A stretch of 64,000 bases of DNA. It comes from Lepeophtheirus salmonis (lineage: Eukaryota; Arthropoda; Copepoda; Siphonostomatoida; Caligidae). How positions within the stretch are numbered: position 1 is the first letter of the stretch; every line of letters starts with the position of its first letter. This document shows positions 24,791-37,289 of the stretch, piece by piece. The stretch lies in assembly GCF_016086655.4 (NCBI RefSeq), contig NC_052131.2, forward strand, positions 12,135,940 to 12,199,939, in the 5' to 3' direction. A program made the translations under genes and the position numbers. The notes below the pieces were generated by a model that saw only the letters and a list, made by a program, of their open reading frames with translations, was not told the DNA's origin and made no database searches.

Positions 24791-25294
24791 ATCCACTGAC
24801 ATACAAACTCTAATTTATTAATATATATGACATTCTCTCAGGCTTGGTTTTTACGCTCACCGCAATTTAAAGAAATTTTCCCCTGCGATCAATTTGCCAC
24901 AATAGCTTTAGTATTTTGAAAACTAATTACATCTTCTAATTAGTATTTGTAGGAAATGTAAAATAACAATAATATTCTACGTCGTCATTTTCAAAATCTA
25001 TAAATATCTTACATGTTTGTAATATGCACATCGTTTTCCAATATCTACTTACAGTAAAAAGTATATTTTTTTGATAACATATGATAAATAATATATAATA
25101 AATATGTATGAGATAGTAAACGAAGACATGGGAAAAAAGATGTAGATCTGAAAGGTAAAATATGGTTGTTGAAAAGAGCTGTAAATACATGACCTAAAAC
25201 GAGTGCAATACTTTTTCTACTTGCTAGTCTGATTAGTGTTTTAATTTTTCAACAATGTTCTATTATTCTTTAATTTTTAATGTAAATATGAAGT

Positions 25295-25625
25295 AATTAC
25301 GAGTGCATGAAATCATTAAATACGAAGAGTAACATTGAGGATTTTTTTTTAAAGTTATGAGTTTAAGTTTTTGTTGAACTAAGAGTATAATTGAGGATCG
25401 ACATCAGAGGGATAGCTGTCTATGCCTTTACTAGATATGGAGTGAGATTTTGGTTAATTTCTTCCTTGTACCAAATAGCTAATACCAGTAGCTAAGCTGC
25501 TGTCTTCTAAATCACTTTAAAAATTGTCAGGGTTACCACTTTAATTTTCGTGGATTATTTTTTACACATACTGGTGGGTCATTTTTTTTTTTTTTTACAA
25601 TTCTAGCTGTGAATACCTCTTTTAT
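25295..25625 (+). repeat. Dispersed repeat family A copy
   Basis: The fullest copy: ACGAGTGCATGAAATCATTA, AGAGTAACATTGAGGATTTT, GAGTATAATTGAGGATCGAC, TAGCTAAGCTGCTGTCTTCT, ATTGTCAGGGTTACCACTTT, ACATACTGGTGGGTCA, a T run and ACAATTCTAGCTGTG. I see no tRNA-like A or B box. Confidence 0.7.
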
Positions 25626-25629
25626 AATC

Positions 25630-26734
25630 TCAAATTACATATAAACGGTATTTATTTGAAAAAATCAAAAAAATTATAATTTTTAAATTATAAATTTAAT
25701 TTTAGATCTTAATATAACTTGTAAGCTTCTAATCATCAACTTTTATAAAATGAAATCGTTAGCACATAGTACTGTTGTCACGATCCCAATATTTTCGCTA
25801 TCAATACCATAATTGATATCAGTACTTTGCTAATGTTACAACTAAACGAATAAGTTTTTGAATCCTCAACTTCATCTATTTGCCTTGTTTTTGCCTCAAA
25901 AACATTGTGGATCCAATTTCAAATGATAATGCGAATTTCAAATATATATTACTTTATCGAAAAAATTCTGACCGTTCATTATATAATTGAACCTTTCAGG
26001 GGTCATTTACTTGCACATTCCGAGATGAAAGCAAGATTTGTTGTTTCTTTTGTTTAATAAAAAAAGAAAATTTTATTTGGAGGGAGCCCCGGAATTTGGC
26101 GATTATCAATTTTTTTTTATCATAACGGCTTTGCAAAGACAGTTTCCAATACCAATTCAATGTAGAAACTCAACTTCCATTGCATGAAATATCAAGATCT
26201 CGTGAGTAAATAATAAATACATTGAAATTTAAATATTTCATTTTATATTTTAAGAAGAAATAAAAAATTTTAAGATTGTCTTACCCAAAATATATTCTCA
26301 ATTCTTATATTATTCATTGTTATCATTATCACATATGGTACCTTGGGCTGTTTTTTAAAGTCTCTAGGTTCTACATTCTTGAATTTTCTAACCCAATCCG
26401 GCACACAACAAAAACAATTAATTGATAAGTGATAAACATTATCATTCCTGAAGGTTTATGTAAAATTAAATTAAATTTTATTATGAAATAATTAAGTACA
26501 TGTAAAACTTCCATAAATCTCTAGAATACAAGATCCCGGAATCTCAAGAGAGATGCCCTAATATAACAGCTATAAATGCTTCAATACTCTAGTATTACTA
26601 CAGTACATGTATAACGAACACTACTAATCCATATGTCTGGTTTGGACAATATAAATGTTTAGATATTCAGCCAAAGAGTCAAATATGGCAATAAGAAACA
26701 TTGTGAAGATTTGATGTTACATAGTTTATAATAA
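25630..26734. other. Upstream flank of the polyamine oxidase gene
   Basis: AT-rich DNA between a dispersed repeat copy and the gene. I see no coding exon or clear promoter element; transcription may start anywhere here. Confidence 0.3.
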
Positions 26735-26786
26735 TATATTATATAATTACAGGAAATTATTACAACAGACACAATAATCATTTAAC
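26735..26786 (+). promoter_or_regulatory. Possible 5' UTR splice acceptor before the start codon
   Basis: An AT-rich tract ends TATAATTACAG at about 26752, 34 bases before the ATG, and could be the acceptor of a 5' UTR intron. No promoter can be fixed from sequence alone. Confidence 0.25.
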
Positions 26787-27004
26787 ATGGTACGAGTCTT
26801 GATACTTGGAGGTGGTGTTTCTGGTCTTTCAACCGCCAATTTCCTCGCAGAAAAGGGACTTCGCAATATAGTTATTCTAGAAGCTCGTAATAGGGTTGGT
26901 GGTCGAATATATACGGATAATGTGGATGGAATTCCTTTAGAATACGGCTCACAATGGATACATGGCACAAATCCTGCAAATTCAGTTTACAACTTTATCA
27001 ATAA
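26787..27004 (+). CDS. Polyamine oxidase exon 1 (FAD-binding N-terminus)
   Basis: Encodes residues 1-72 plus two bases of codon 73. It holds the dinucleotide-binding GGGVSG turn, the acidic E32 that binds the FAD ribose, the RVGGR motif and GSQWIHG. The donor is AA|GTGAGT; reading on through the intron meets a stop three bases later, which confirms the splice. Intron 1 is 4.4 kb. Confidence 0.9.
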
Positions 27005-30000
27005 GTGAGTTTAGTTATCATTTTGTAATCATTAAATACCTACTAGTAAGTAAAAGAAAGTTTGAGAACAAGACGAGCTTTTTTGTTCACTTCCATTTTT
27101 TTTTTTTTTTTTTTTTGTCAGCTATAGGTGTTGAACATTATTATATAACTATCGATGTAGCCTCGATGAATTCAACCTTTATGCGAAAAGAATAAAAAAT
27201 TGCAAATGATGAATTTCAAAAGAGAATGGAAAGTTTGACAAAACTTTGGATAGCTATATGAATTTTCTACACACCAAGGTACCTTCGGGAAACCCAAAAT
27301 GTATACTTTTTTGCATTTATAAATACATAAAGTCAGCTGCTTGTAATAATAAAGAGTCAAAGTTGAAGATTTAGTTGTTTTTTATCTAGAAAAAATAATT
27401 AGAAATGAAAATCACGTACGCTCAAATGATTAAATTTGTAAATCCTAAGCACTTTCGGTAGGTAAAACAAATAAACCAAAATTTACATGGTAACCCTGAA
27501 AATTTGACTAATATTTGAGATAAGAGCAGTTTGGTTGTTTTGACAGTTTTTTGACTATATGCAAATAAAATAAAGAAATGAACACAAATCTTAATCAGTA
27601 TCAACAACGGCATAGGCAGGAATTACACTCTATCATTCATGAGTACACACATTCGTGGTTACACTTAAATGTTCTCTCCTTAAGGATATTAAAACCCTTT
27701 TTAGGTTACCAACAACAACATAAGTAGCACGTTAAAAAGGCTTAGGATTTACAACCCTACCAATGGCATACGATGGGTTCATTATTTATTTTTTTAATTT
27801 CAGGGGTGTAAAATGTGCTCAATGATTGTTGGTTTCTCTGTTTCAATAAACTTAACGCAAGATAATGTCTTTTTCTTTTTGTTCAACAACTATCACTTCA
27901 ACTAGGGTTAAATTTTGTCATGCTATAATTGATATAACAAGCAAACCATTGAGTAGCACATCTTGAGCCCCTGAAATAATGAAAACAAGGTGTGTAATAA
28001 GTTCAACTGATAAACCAAATACTAATAAATATAAAAAAAACAATGTTTTACTCATAGAATTTTATTTGGGATGGTACTGAATGCCTCAAAATGGCCAATT
28101 CTTAACCAAAAATACCATTTTTCAAACTAAAATGACTTGAATGGTTTCAAATTTCGAAAATGGCAATTTTAATTGTCCATAGCATATAAGGTCTTTGTGT
28201 AGGGGGGCAAAAGGATTAATCCGAAAACAGGACAGTCAAATGTTCATAGTATAAATTTTACCATGATGTACATATGTTACATAGGCTATGTATTAATTTA
28301 TTTATGATATTCATTTCTATATACATATAAACATAAATAACACGGAAAGATGACATAATTTATAATGTTTACTTTTTTACTATAAAAACGAATAAGTAAA
28401 AATATGTGAGTATACTAATTTCTTTTTTTTTCATATTAAAGAAAATAACTATTTATTTACCTCATTTAAGATTTATGAGGTTTTTTTTGATAAATACTAC
28501 CATATTTGCGATGTACGTACATATATTCAGGTATCAGTATGTATCAAAAATTAGGATGATTTATGTAATGATGTAGTCTAAATATGATGAATTACATAGT
28601 ATATAATTGGATTGTCACGAAATCTTTTCTTTTTTTCTTTCTGATATTGTTCAACTGTACTATCATGATTATACATGATTATAAATGTTCAGTATAACCA
28701 ACTTAATTGTCCTCTTCATCCACTGAAAAAATGAAGAAAGCATTTTCTTCATTTTCATATAAGCAATAAAGCTCACGTACATGCTCAAGGGCATAGAGTT
28801 GTACCAATAAATGTAGTTCTAACACATATATATGTTTATATTTAATCCGCTAGGTCTTTGTCTTTTTGAATATATCACAAAACATTATATTTGGTTTGCA
28901 AAGACTATTTTATTCTCCTACTCAATCAGGTGTACTCTTCATTACATAGTTTATATGTACAATGCACAGATGTATAGGAGCAGACTCATTCTGCAGAGTG
29001 TTTTATATCATAATTATGTCCAGTAATGCTAAGCGTGATAATTTTGTGCCTCTTATGTTATTAAAAAAAATTAAAATCAACATGGTGACCCTGACAACTT
29101 GAAGAATGTTTTAGAGGAGAGCAGCTTAGCTGCTATAACGTTTTATGCTACTCTGAGTCAAACAAGAACTCTCAATTATAACTCTCCAACAAATTTTTAT
29201 AAGCACACAAAAATGTTTAATCCGGTTTGGTGTACATCCATGATTTGCTACTGCATCCAGTAGAAAAGGATGTTCACTTCTCAGAAATTAAATAATAATT
29301 ACAATAGCTTAGGAAAAAGAATTTTACCCTTCAGTTTGCCAACTCCGTAAAAACGGGATATCTAAAAAAATATACCCGATTACTAACTATTGCTCTCGTT
29401 GTCTCCTCGACCTCTACAAAATATATATTCAGCTTCTTCTAATTTATTCACAAATAATAATAATTACTAAGTGTTCCCAGAATTGGTAATCAACTATATC
29501 TTGAATTGGCTCTACTAAATAAAGTTCAGGACGTTAGAAAGATTAATTACTCACGTCCAAAAAATTGACATAATTTCTAAACAAAAAGAAACAGTGTCTA
29601 CGTCCGTGCCCCGATTATTCCTAGTGAAAGAAAATATACTATATGTATATAGATTTCACCCAAAAGATTCCTAGATAAGATGGAGTAATTCTAATACTTT
29701 AATGTTTACTTATATTTAATCAGTGCAACTCCATCTAACCGATTAAAGGAACATTAAAAAAAAACTGTTGAGGATAATAAACACAAAATTATATTCAAAA
29801 ATAAGGCAGTGAAATAGGGTTGTATCGACTTGAATTAAAGTCAGCGGAGTCGAAACGAACCAAGTCAAATCGTTAAGAATTGATATGAGTCAATAAATTA
29901 GAAAAGGAAGGAAAGAGAAAAATGAAGTTACCAGGCACGCCCAATGTGTGTAGGTACTCTGTGTACCACTTACCCGTTACCAAGGTTAGTAGAAATAAAA

Positions 30001-33000
30001 TTTTAGACAATTATGCACTCGGGAATGATAGGACTTTCAATTTGATGTAACATACCGTCTGCTAGGCAAGACAGATAGATTTTGACATCATAGAGTATAA
30101 CAACCATACTCTTATCTGTAACAGTCAAGGAAGGCTATATATGGCTACTCTTGGAAATAGTTTTACTCTATGACGTCACTGTTAAAAAGCGTGACTGAAG
30201 TCAAACATCAGTCAGAAAGCGTTATGGTATTACCTTGTATTTTTATTAATCTTGCCCCTACATACTTTTTTGTTTAATGCACTCTTATGAACAGGTATAT
30301 TTTAGCTTCAATGCACTGACTAACATTTTTAAATGTGGAGAAGCCAATAACTTTAATTTAAATTCAATAAATCTTTTTTTGTTACTATATGTTTAGTGAC
30401 CAAGCGTCTTCATTTATCCAAACATATTTCTATTTTTCTTCCGATTCATAAATCTAGGGTACTTTTTATAAATTCCTAAAAAGTCTGTTATTTATCGGTT
30501 AAGTTGATTATTTAAGATGTGAAAAGAGAATATATTTCTACACAAGAAAACAGTTGCTCTAACTAATCTAGTATACAATACCAATTTTCTGTATTAATAA
30601 AAAATATAAGTCAATTTAAAAATAAAGAAAGATCAAAATCTTTTTTTTTATATTATTTTAAAAATGTAAGATTATAAACAAAAATAAAAATTTAACCTTA
30701 AAATTGACACACTATTGTAGGGCAGTGTATATAGTCTGTCTCCTCAGGAATTAGAAGAACCCCATTAGAAATTGTAATTTATTAGAAAATCATTAAGAAA
30801 AGTGCCACAAAACTAAAACCATTTGATGAGGCTTGTTAAAACCCGACTCAATAAATATTAATTCGACTGGGGTTTCTCCAATTTGAAAATTGATTCCCAT
30901 TTGAAGGAAAACATAGGTTCAAATCAATTGCTCCGATAAATTTTTTAGTCAAAACAACACATTCATTTTTTTTAAGTATGAAATATTATCCATTAATTCA
31001 CAACTTTCATTCAAAATGAATTCATAATTTTGTTTTTTATTTTAGCTCATATTCTCCTAATAATACATAGGGGTCTGCAAAACGTAGAGAAAAATAACAA
31101 TTTCAAGATTGAAAGAGGAAGATCAGTTTGTGATATTGTTCCTTTTTATTTTCTGTTTATTCTTAATTAGATCGTCTTGGTGTTAAATTTTCTCTCGGAA
31201 TAATGAATTTCCGCCTACTTTTGCTGTAATATTTGCTTTAATGATTTCATTAGCCAAAATCATATAATAGGCAGCGGATGTTAAAATTGATTTTGATTCA
31301 ATAGTACGCTATATCTCACTTTCACCTATACTTCAGGTTCACAGAAACCTGGCCTACTCATACTATATAAATAAGTTAATTTAATTTCATATAAATGTTG
31401 ATTTTGAAATTTCAGGAGTGGATTATCATTAGAATACAATACACCAAGCGAAAGTATCCGTTCATTTTCGTCAATCATAGTCAAGGATCAACGTGTTGGA
31501 ACATACCTAAGATCAGATGGAATTCCAATTCCAGAGCACGTTCGCAAATTAGCAGAGGAATTCCATAGTGAAACTTTACTTTCCATGAAAAATGACGCGG
31601 AAAATATACCATATGATGAAAATAAGTCCAATATTCCAAGTGTTGCTCAATACTACACCACAAAATTAGAGGTAAGTTGATTAGTTTTTGTATCTACAAA
31701 TATAACATTATGGGTGACAATAATAATTATTAGTTTTGGGTTTCCGTCCGAAAATCCTAGATCGATCTATGACCGTGATATTTTTTGTTGGACATGACTA
31801 ATTATGCCCTTTACAAAAATTCGGGATAGATCAATCATGCAAAAAAAAGGGTCTCATTTAAAACTTGGTATTTACCCATTTTAATGACGAGTTATTGATT
31901 ATGTGTTTCCAAATTGTGTACATTGATACAATGACGTCATATGAAGTTTAAAGTGTTTGATAGGCGCACAACTTGTATAATTGAAATACGGAGACAATTG
32001 ATCCTTAGAATGGCACGGAAAAAAAATGTCTACAATTTGAAAAGGATAAAACTTCGATCTACAGATGCAGACTGAGGTCTCGACCAAGATGTCGGTCCAA
32101 ACTGCTCTAGAAAAAATAATTTAAGGACCAATCGAAATCCAAATCGGTCTCGGTCTTAACACTAATAAGTGTGTTAGTTTATTTAGTGTTTTCACTAAGG
32201 TCATCAATTGCATCATAATTGAGGAAGAAGCCATTTTAGAAGCTCTTATTTGATATTTTTACAACATCAACAATACTGAGTTTACAAAAAAACTTTCTAT
32301 ATAAGATAAAAAGTTTTTATCATACAAATTGATTTCATCTACTCTACACTTTTGTATAACTATGTAATATCACCTAGGCCAAAGAAAAAGAGTTGAAATC
32401 AAATGGACATAGCAAGCGCAATCTGGAAGATTTCAAATCATGTTTAAATGGTCTCAAAAACGGTTTATCCATTTACATCGGAGAGAAATTGGATGCTTGT
32501 AAAATCGATACGTATGGATCATTTGAAGAACTTCCTGGAAAGGATGCGTTTATACCAAAGGGGCTTTCGAACCTCCAAGACAAACTACTCAACAAAATGA
32601 AACATAATGTCACAATAAAAGTAGGTTCATTCATCATTTATAATTTTAAAACAAAATTCGCATGTTTGGCAAAAACCCCTCATTTTTTAGTGGTTGTTTG
32701 ATTTCTTAGAACTGCTTGAAAACTTGATCTAAAAAATAACAATGTAGTATAGAGCGAGTGTAGCTAAAGCTTAGCGCATCATCCTTTAAAAGAAAAGAAA
32801 ATGGGGGTACAATGTACATATATATATTATTAAGGCAAATTTTGTTTGACAATTTTTCAGTTGGTTGACACCAATTAACTCCAATCAATGCTGGATATTC
32901 GCACTAGTAGGGATAACTGATGTAATATGAGATGTTTTTTTTTCAAAATCCCTTTTTTTTATTAATAATTATATAAATGTAGCCAAATCATTCACAGTAC

Positions 33001-36000
33001 CTTCATATTGTGTATTAAAACTTTGTATCTCTAACACCCATAAATATTATAAATTAGAGCCAATTTTTAAAAATCTACTACCTATACTAAGAGTAAAATA
33101 CAGGCCAACAAAGTTACATTAGTATAAATGAAACTGTTTATTGTTTTTATTTAGCTACTAATCTACTAATTAGGTAATAATGCATAAACATATTGGATTA
33201 ATAATAAAATGACTTAGGCAGAACACATAATGTGAGCCGCCAGTGTTTGTTAGGCTTCATATAGGCTACACTTCCTACTTTACAAAGTTGGACAAATCTG
33301 TCCCAAAATTCAAAATTATAGTAGTTCGGGATGAATTTTCTACAAATTGGGGATTTGGATGCGTCATGACAATCTTATACCAATTAGGGTGTCTGTTATT
33401 ACCACCACAGAGCCATTTTATTTAAAATATGATGTTACTAAAAAATTATCATCTTAGAAACTCATGTTAATTTCCACATAATTTCCCACATTATATTCTA
33501 CGAGTACATTTTATCTTTGTTTGCACAACAAATTTAATCCACTTAGAGAGTGCAATTTAAAAAATCTGTGGGAAAAAATAATAAAGGCATACCTTCTTCA
33601 CATGAAGTGGAAAGTTAGCTTGAATGCAATATGTTAGAAAAATGATGCCAAAACAAAGTAACTCTAGAATAAATATATAACTCCTACTCTATAAAATCAC
33701 CTCCGAACACGACATTGCCTAACATTATAGAAAATATTAAATAAAGGGCGTACAAGATTTTTTGTATTTGTCTATCTGATCAGTAGAGTATTCCCTAAAT
33801 GTAATTGTTACAAATCACTCAAGATCAAAATTGAATAAAAACTTTCAAAAGGATCGAATACTACCTATATCCTTGCTAGATCCGAAGTGTGATTTGTTTA
33901 TATGTCCTTCATCGTGAAAAAAACGTTGTGATAGCTAAGAGGCTCTTCCTCAAACATTCTTCAAATTGTCAGGGTACCGTGTAATTTTTCGGGTTTTTTA
34001 TCATACCGATACCAGGAGATCACATTTTTTACAAATTTAGCATAATAATAAAAATACCACGAATTTTGTCGTCAGCTGTCAATTGTTCTTCTTAATTTCC
34101 TTCTATCAGTATTATGAAAGTTGATTGGCGAGTTTGAGTTAGTTTTTTTTAAAGCTGTGAACATTTTTCTACAATTATATCAGATGATAGGGGTATAACT
34201 AGGAAGAATTGAATGAAAGGTTGCGAGAAAGAGTAAGTGTAACAACGGGCGAAAAGAAAATATAATTAGTATTTTAAGAAGAAAACCCATTTCTTTCTTA
34301 TCTTTGTTTTTGGTATTGATCTCCTTTACCAAACAAAAGGAGATCAAGTTATTGAGTTATTATAAAATATGGCTATATGTAGGTTTATAGCTTAGCTTTC
34401 TTTGTTATAAGAGAAAAGTTTTTGTTTTCTTCATTAAATAATTTATCTTAACTTGCAGTTGGTACATTGTTGCTTCTACTCAAATCTTCGAAAATTGATT
34501 TTTTTCGAACTTTCGAAGCAAATTACTTATTTACTTGCAAATTAGAATATTTCAAAGGATACTTTAAAAAGGGTTGGGTCGACATGAGTCGAGTTAATAA
34601 ATCAAAATAGACAAAACTAAGTAGCCACTCATAGTGGTATCTAATTTCCCAATTGGAAAACAATGTATTAATCTACTGTATACTTTGACTTCAAATGGAA
34701 ATTATGTTTGTATTATTTATTAATACATGATGTGAAGCTATAAAGCCAAACGTACCTAATTTTATAGATGAGTTTTAGAATTCTTTTTTGAGCAGTTTGG
34801 CTCTAAAACGTGATGGATACAATTGCCTAAAAATAATCAATCAATCATTTAAAAAAGAAAAATGGCAAAATTTATTAATTTTAAACATCCAGCGTTGTAA
34901 GCGTATTGCTTCTTTAAAAAAATTATAAATAGGTATGTTTATCTTTATCTTTAGAAGTATTTTATTTATTAATAATAGTTCATTTTTGTTGGTCAGTAAG
35001 TATGAATGGAAAAAAACCAATAGCCTCAATTGAAAATAATTAAAACCAATCTATAAAAAAAACACAATTTTTCTTGTTAGAAGTGGATAAGAACTCTAAT
35101 TTTTTTTTTAAATTACCATAAACTAACCTAGTGGCCGTTATTACTTTAAAAAGGTAGAGGAGTTTGACAAGACCCTCTAATTATTGTCCAATCCATATAA
35201 CATCTAGAGTTTTGGTATTTACTTGGGTTATAATATGACACCAAGGACGGCCCATGTATATTTTGATTTATCTCATTAAACATACGAGGTTGACAACATA
35301 AAAAAATGACAAACCGTAAAAATTAAATATTAATAATTTTAACAAAAACTTTATGATTACGAATGAAAAAGTAACATAAGTATAGAATTTGGAAGCAAAA
35401 CTAATAGAATTTAAGCTTTTAATTAGTTAATATTGGTATTATTTATCGATGTTAAGTGAAAAAAACTCAGATAGGAGTTTTTTTTAATTAAAAACTAGAC
35501 TCATAATTTATGTCGTGTCGACACAACAATAGTTTTAATCTTAAGCAAGACTGAATATATTTTTCAATAGCACCAATTGCCTTCAATTCAAATGAAATCA
35601 TATTTTAAAGTGTTTAACATTCATGGCTTCAATTAATTAATTATGATTCATAGTTAAACCATATTGTTGAAAAAATTATATGGACTCGTGAGGCTGGACA
35701 CAATGTCATTATCAATGTAAAGCGGAAAGAGAAAGGAGACTCAATTGAAATTAGTGCAGACTTTGTTGTTTGTACTTTTCCTCTAGGTGTTCTCAAAGTC
35801 GTCCATCAAGAGATGTTCCAACCAAATCTTCCCCCTGGAAAAGTAAATTCTTAATTTTTAATGTATACAAGAATGGAAATTATTTAGATATATTGCTTAT
35901 ACAGATTAGAGCCATTAATAATATTGGTTTTGGAAGCGTTGTGAAATTATTTTTAAGTTGGTCCGAGCCTTGGTGGAATCCCTCAGATTTTCCTATAAGT

Positions 36001-37052
36001 TTAGCTTGGAAACAATCAGAAATGGAAGAAGATGATCATTGGTCAAAATCAATAACTGCATTTTATACAGTGCCTCGCCATCCCGGAATGCTCATGGCTT
36101 GGATACCTGGAGCAACTGCTGCAAAAACTGTCGAATCTCTTAGAGGAGAAGAGGTAAGATTAGACCTGTTAAAAATAATTAATGATGGTAGGCGTAAAAT
36201 AATAATAAAAATTTCAGGTAATAATCTGGATAGCTATAGTAGGAATTCCTTAGCACTTACTTAAACGTAGAATTTTTTAAAAGTTGGCAATATGAGTAAT
36301 GTGTCAGCTAAACATTCCTCAAACTGTCAGGATTCTAATATAATTTCTATCTTTTTTTGTACGTGTCGGTAGTGCTTAAAATTTACAACTTTAAGCATAT
36401 TCTTATTGTTCCTCAGTTGATAAAATTCTATGGTTGAGCATTGATTAAAGTTGTAACTTTGCGTTGAGGTGAGTGAGCACACTCACAGTTGCTATCTGGT
36501 TTATATCCTTAATTCTATCAGCTACTTCTTATTAATAATAAATAATGCTAATAAATAGTCCTAATCAAACTACTAAAGTCAACTCTATTTCTTTCACGTA
36601 ACTCTAGTAATGATGTGACCGGAAAGGATATTTTTATTTTTATTTTACGGACAGCAATATTAAGTATTTTTACAGCTTTAGATATTATCTACATTTTGTT
36701 ACGATTAAACAACATAACACATATATTTGTATCCTTCCAGATAACATTAGTCATGGGATGTCTTTTGCGGCAATTTACAGGAGATCCAAGTATCTCATTT
36801 CCAGACAGAGTTTACTATCATCCCTGGACATCGGATAAATTTACTTTAGGAGCATATGCATTTTCAGGTTCTGCAGATGACTTTGAAGAAATGTCTGCTC
36901 CGTTACCGAATGCAAATAACCCAAAGCTTTTCTTTGCGGGAGAAGCTACGATATCCTGTTACAGAGGAACAATGCATGGAGCAAGATCATCTGGGATGAG
37001 GGAGGCACAACGAATCGTTGAAAAGTGCAAATTCTTAAAGGGAATTAAATAG
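26787..37052 (+). CDS. Polyamine oxidase / spermine oxidase-like flavin amine oxidase, six coding exons
   Basis: FAD-dependent amine oxidase expected to oxidise spermine or N1-acetylated polyamines, giving an aldehyde and H2O2. Coding exons are 26787-27004, 31416-31671, 32378-32620, 35654-35842, 35905-36153 and 36741-37052. Every intron starts GT and ends AG, and the exons total 1467 nt, i.e. 488 residues plus TAG. Seen in the translation: Rossmann GxGxxG at residues 8-13, E32 and the RVGGR motif at 36-40, GSQWIHG at 54-60 (conserved His59), PLGVLK in exon 4, GFGSVVK with the conserved Lys at 316, FAGEAT at 450-455 and HGARSSG at 464-470. The length is close to PAOX and somewhat below SMOX. 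There is no signal peptide or membrane helix, and the C-terminus (GIK) is not a peroxisomal PTS1, so a cytosolic or nuclear enzyme is more likely. The start is the first ATG, six residues before the Rossmann strand, as in relatives. PAOX versus SMOX specificity cannot be decided here. Confidence 0.9.
27801..27973. mobile_element. hAT-type MITE in intron 1
   Basis: The ends are inverted copies: CAGGGGTGTAAAATGTGCTC at the left and, in reverse from 27973, CAGGGGCTCAAGATGTGCTA. The 173-bp length and CAGGGG termini fit a hAT MITE. No clear 8-bp target duplication. Confidence 0.6.
27974..28250 (+). repeat. Diverged repeat family J in intron 1
   Basis: AAAACAAGGTGTGTAATAA, AACTGATAAACCAAATACT, AATGGCCAATTC and AATCCGAAAACAGGACAGTC match in order the stretch at 15590-15900. 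Confidence 0.4.
29065..29240 (-). repeat. Dispersed repeat family A copy in intron 1
   Basis: AAAATCAACATGGTGACCCT, GACAACTTGAAGAATGTTTT, GAGGAGAGCAGCTTAGCTGC and CTCTGAGTCAAACAAGAACT: the conserved core of the family in reverse orientation. Confidence 0.65.
29981..30254. mobile_element. MITE family D, copy 1, in intron 1
   Basis: Starts CAAGGTTAGTAGAAAT and ends, in reverse from 30254, CAAGATTAATAAAAATACAA GGTAATACCATAAC, matching the termini of the copy at 54177-54489. Contains a TGACGTCA palindrome at 30171-30178 that is also present in the second copy. No coding sequence. Confidence 0.6.
31416..31671 (+). CDS. Polyamine oxidase exon 2
   Basis: Begins after ATTTCAG; its first base completes the split Lys codon 73. 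It encodes residues 73-158, part of the substrate domain ending in a PSVAQYY segment comparable to PSVGEYL of PAOX. The donor is GAG|GTAAGT and the exon ends on a codon boundary. Confidence 0.88.
31995..32165 (+). repeat. Dispersed repeat family G in intron 2
   Basis: GTCTACAATTTGAAAAGGAT, a TCTACAGATGCAGACTGAGG block, CTGCTCTAGAAAAAATAA and AGGACCAATCGAAATC match in order the copy at 50965-51115. Confidence 0.5.
32378..32620 (+). CDS. Polyamine oxidase exon 3
   Basis: Follows CACCTAG; encodes residues 159-239. It ends with the PKGLSNLQDKL segment that aligns with the (P/S)KGYQGLTNCM stretch of PAOX. Donor AAA|GTAGGT. Phase 0 at both ends of the following introns makes the joins unambiguous. 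Confidence 0.85.
33810..34055 (+). repeat. Dispersed repeat family A copy in intron 3
   Basis: Family core seen as GATAGCTAAGAGGCTCTTCC, CTCAAACATTCTTCAAATTG, TCAGGGTACC, then a T-rich end with ACAAATTTAG. Confidence 0.6.
35654..35842 (+). CDS. Polyamine oxidase exon 4
   Basis: Acceptor TTCATAG, encoding residues 240-302. It carries the LNxxVxxIxW strand and the FAD-domain FVVCTFPLGVLK motif and ends PNLPPGK before GTAAAT. The acceptor has a weak pyrimidine tract, but the phase and the homology support it. Confidence 0.83.
35905..36153 (+). CDS. Polyamine oxidase exon 5 (active-site lysine)
   Basis: Acceptor TTATACAG; residues 303-385. Contains IGFGSVVKLFLSW with Lys316, matching the conserved active-site lysine of plant and animal polyamine oxidases, then EPWW and an AWIPG segment. 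Donor GAG|GTAAGA. Intron 4 upstream is only 62 bp. Confidence 0.87.
36297..36420 (+). repeat. Dispersed repeat family A fragment in intron 5
   Basis: TCAGCTAAACATTCCTCAAA, CTGTCAGGATTCTAATA and a TTTACAACTTTAAGC end correspond to the 3' third of the family. Confidence 0.5.
36741..37052 (+). CDS. Polyamine oxidase exon 6 and stop
   Basis: Acceptor CCTTCCAG; residues 386-488 and TAG. Contains YHPW (W414), LGAYAF, the FAGEAT flavin-binding motif and HGARSSG. The reading frame stays open upstream to about 36615 but that part is intronic. Confidence 0.9.
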   Translation: MTLVMGCLLRQFTGDPSISFPDRVYYHPWTSDKFTLGAYAFSGSADDFEEMSAPLPNANNPKLFFAGEATISCYRGTMHGARSSGMREAQRIVEKCKFLKGIK

Positions 37053-37094
37053 TATGTTGTGGGCGGGGGAGGGGGGAATGGGTCGTTAATTGGA

Positions 37095-37100
37095 AATAAA
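37095..37100 (+). terminator. Poly(A) signal AATAAA of the polyamine oxidase gene
   Basis: A canonical AATAAA lies 43 bases after the stop codon, followed by T-rich sequence, so a short 3' UTR is likely. Function is inferred from motif and position. Confidence 0.5.
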
Positions 37101-37289
37101 TTTGTTTTAGTCTTTTATAAACTTATACAGATTGTAATCAATTCAAGACAATTCAATTTTTTTTAGGTGACGTTGATAATGTAGCTTATTTTTCTTAATA
37201 TTTCTCTTATACTCGTTTATTTTTCTTCATTTGTTTCCTAAAAATACTCATATTTCCCAATTATAATAAATTTAAAATCGTCAGTGTCC

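Noticed and set aside
25295..25625. Family A as a tRNA-derived SINE
   Set aside because: No convincing A or B box in either orientation, so the class was left open.
36615..36740. N-terminal extension of the last oxidase exon
   Set aside because: It precedes a good CCTTCCAG acceptor and has no similarity to the family, so it is intron.
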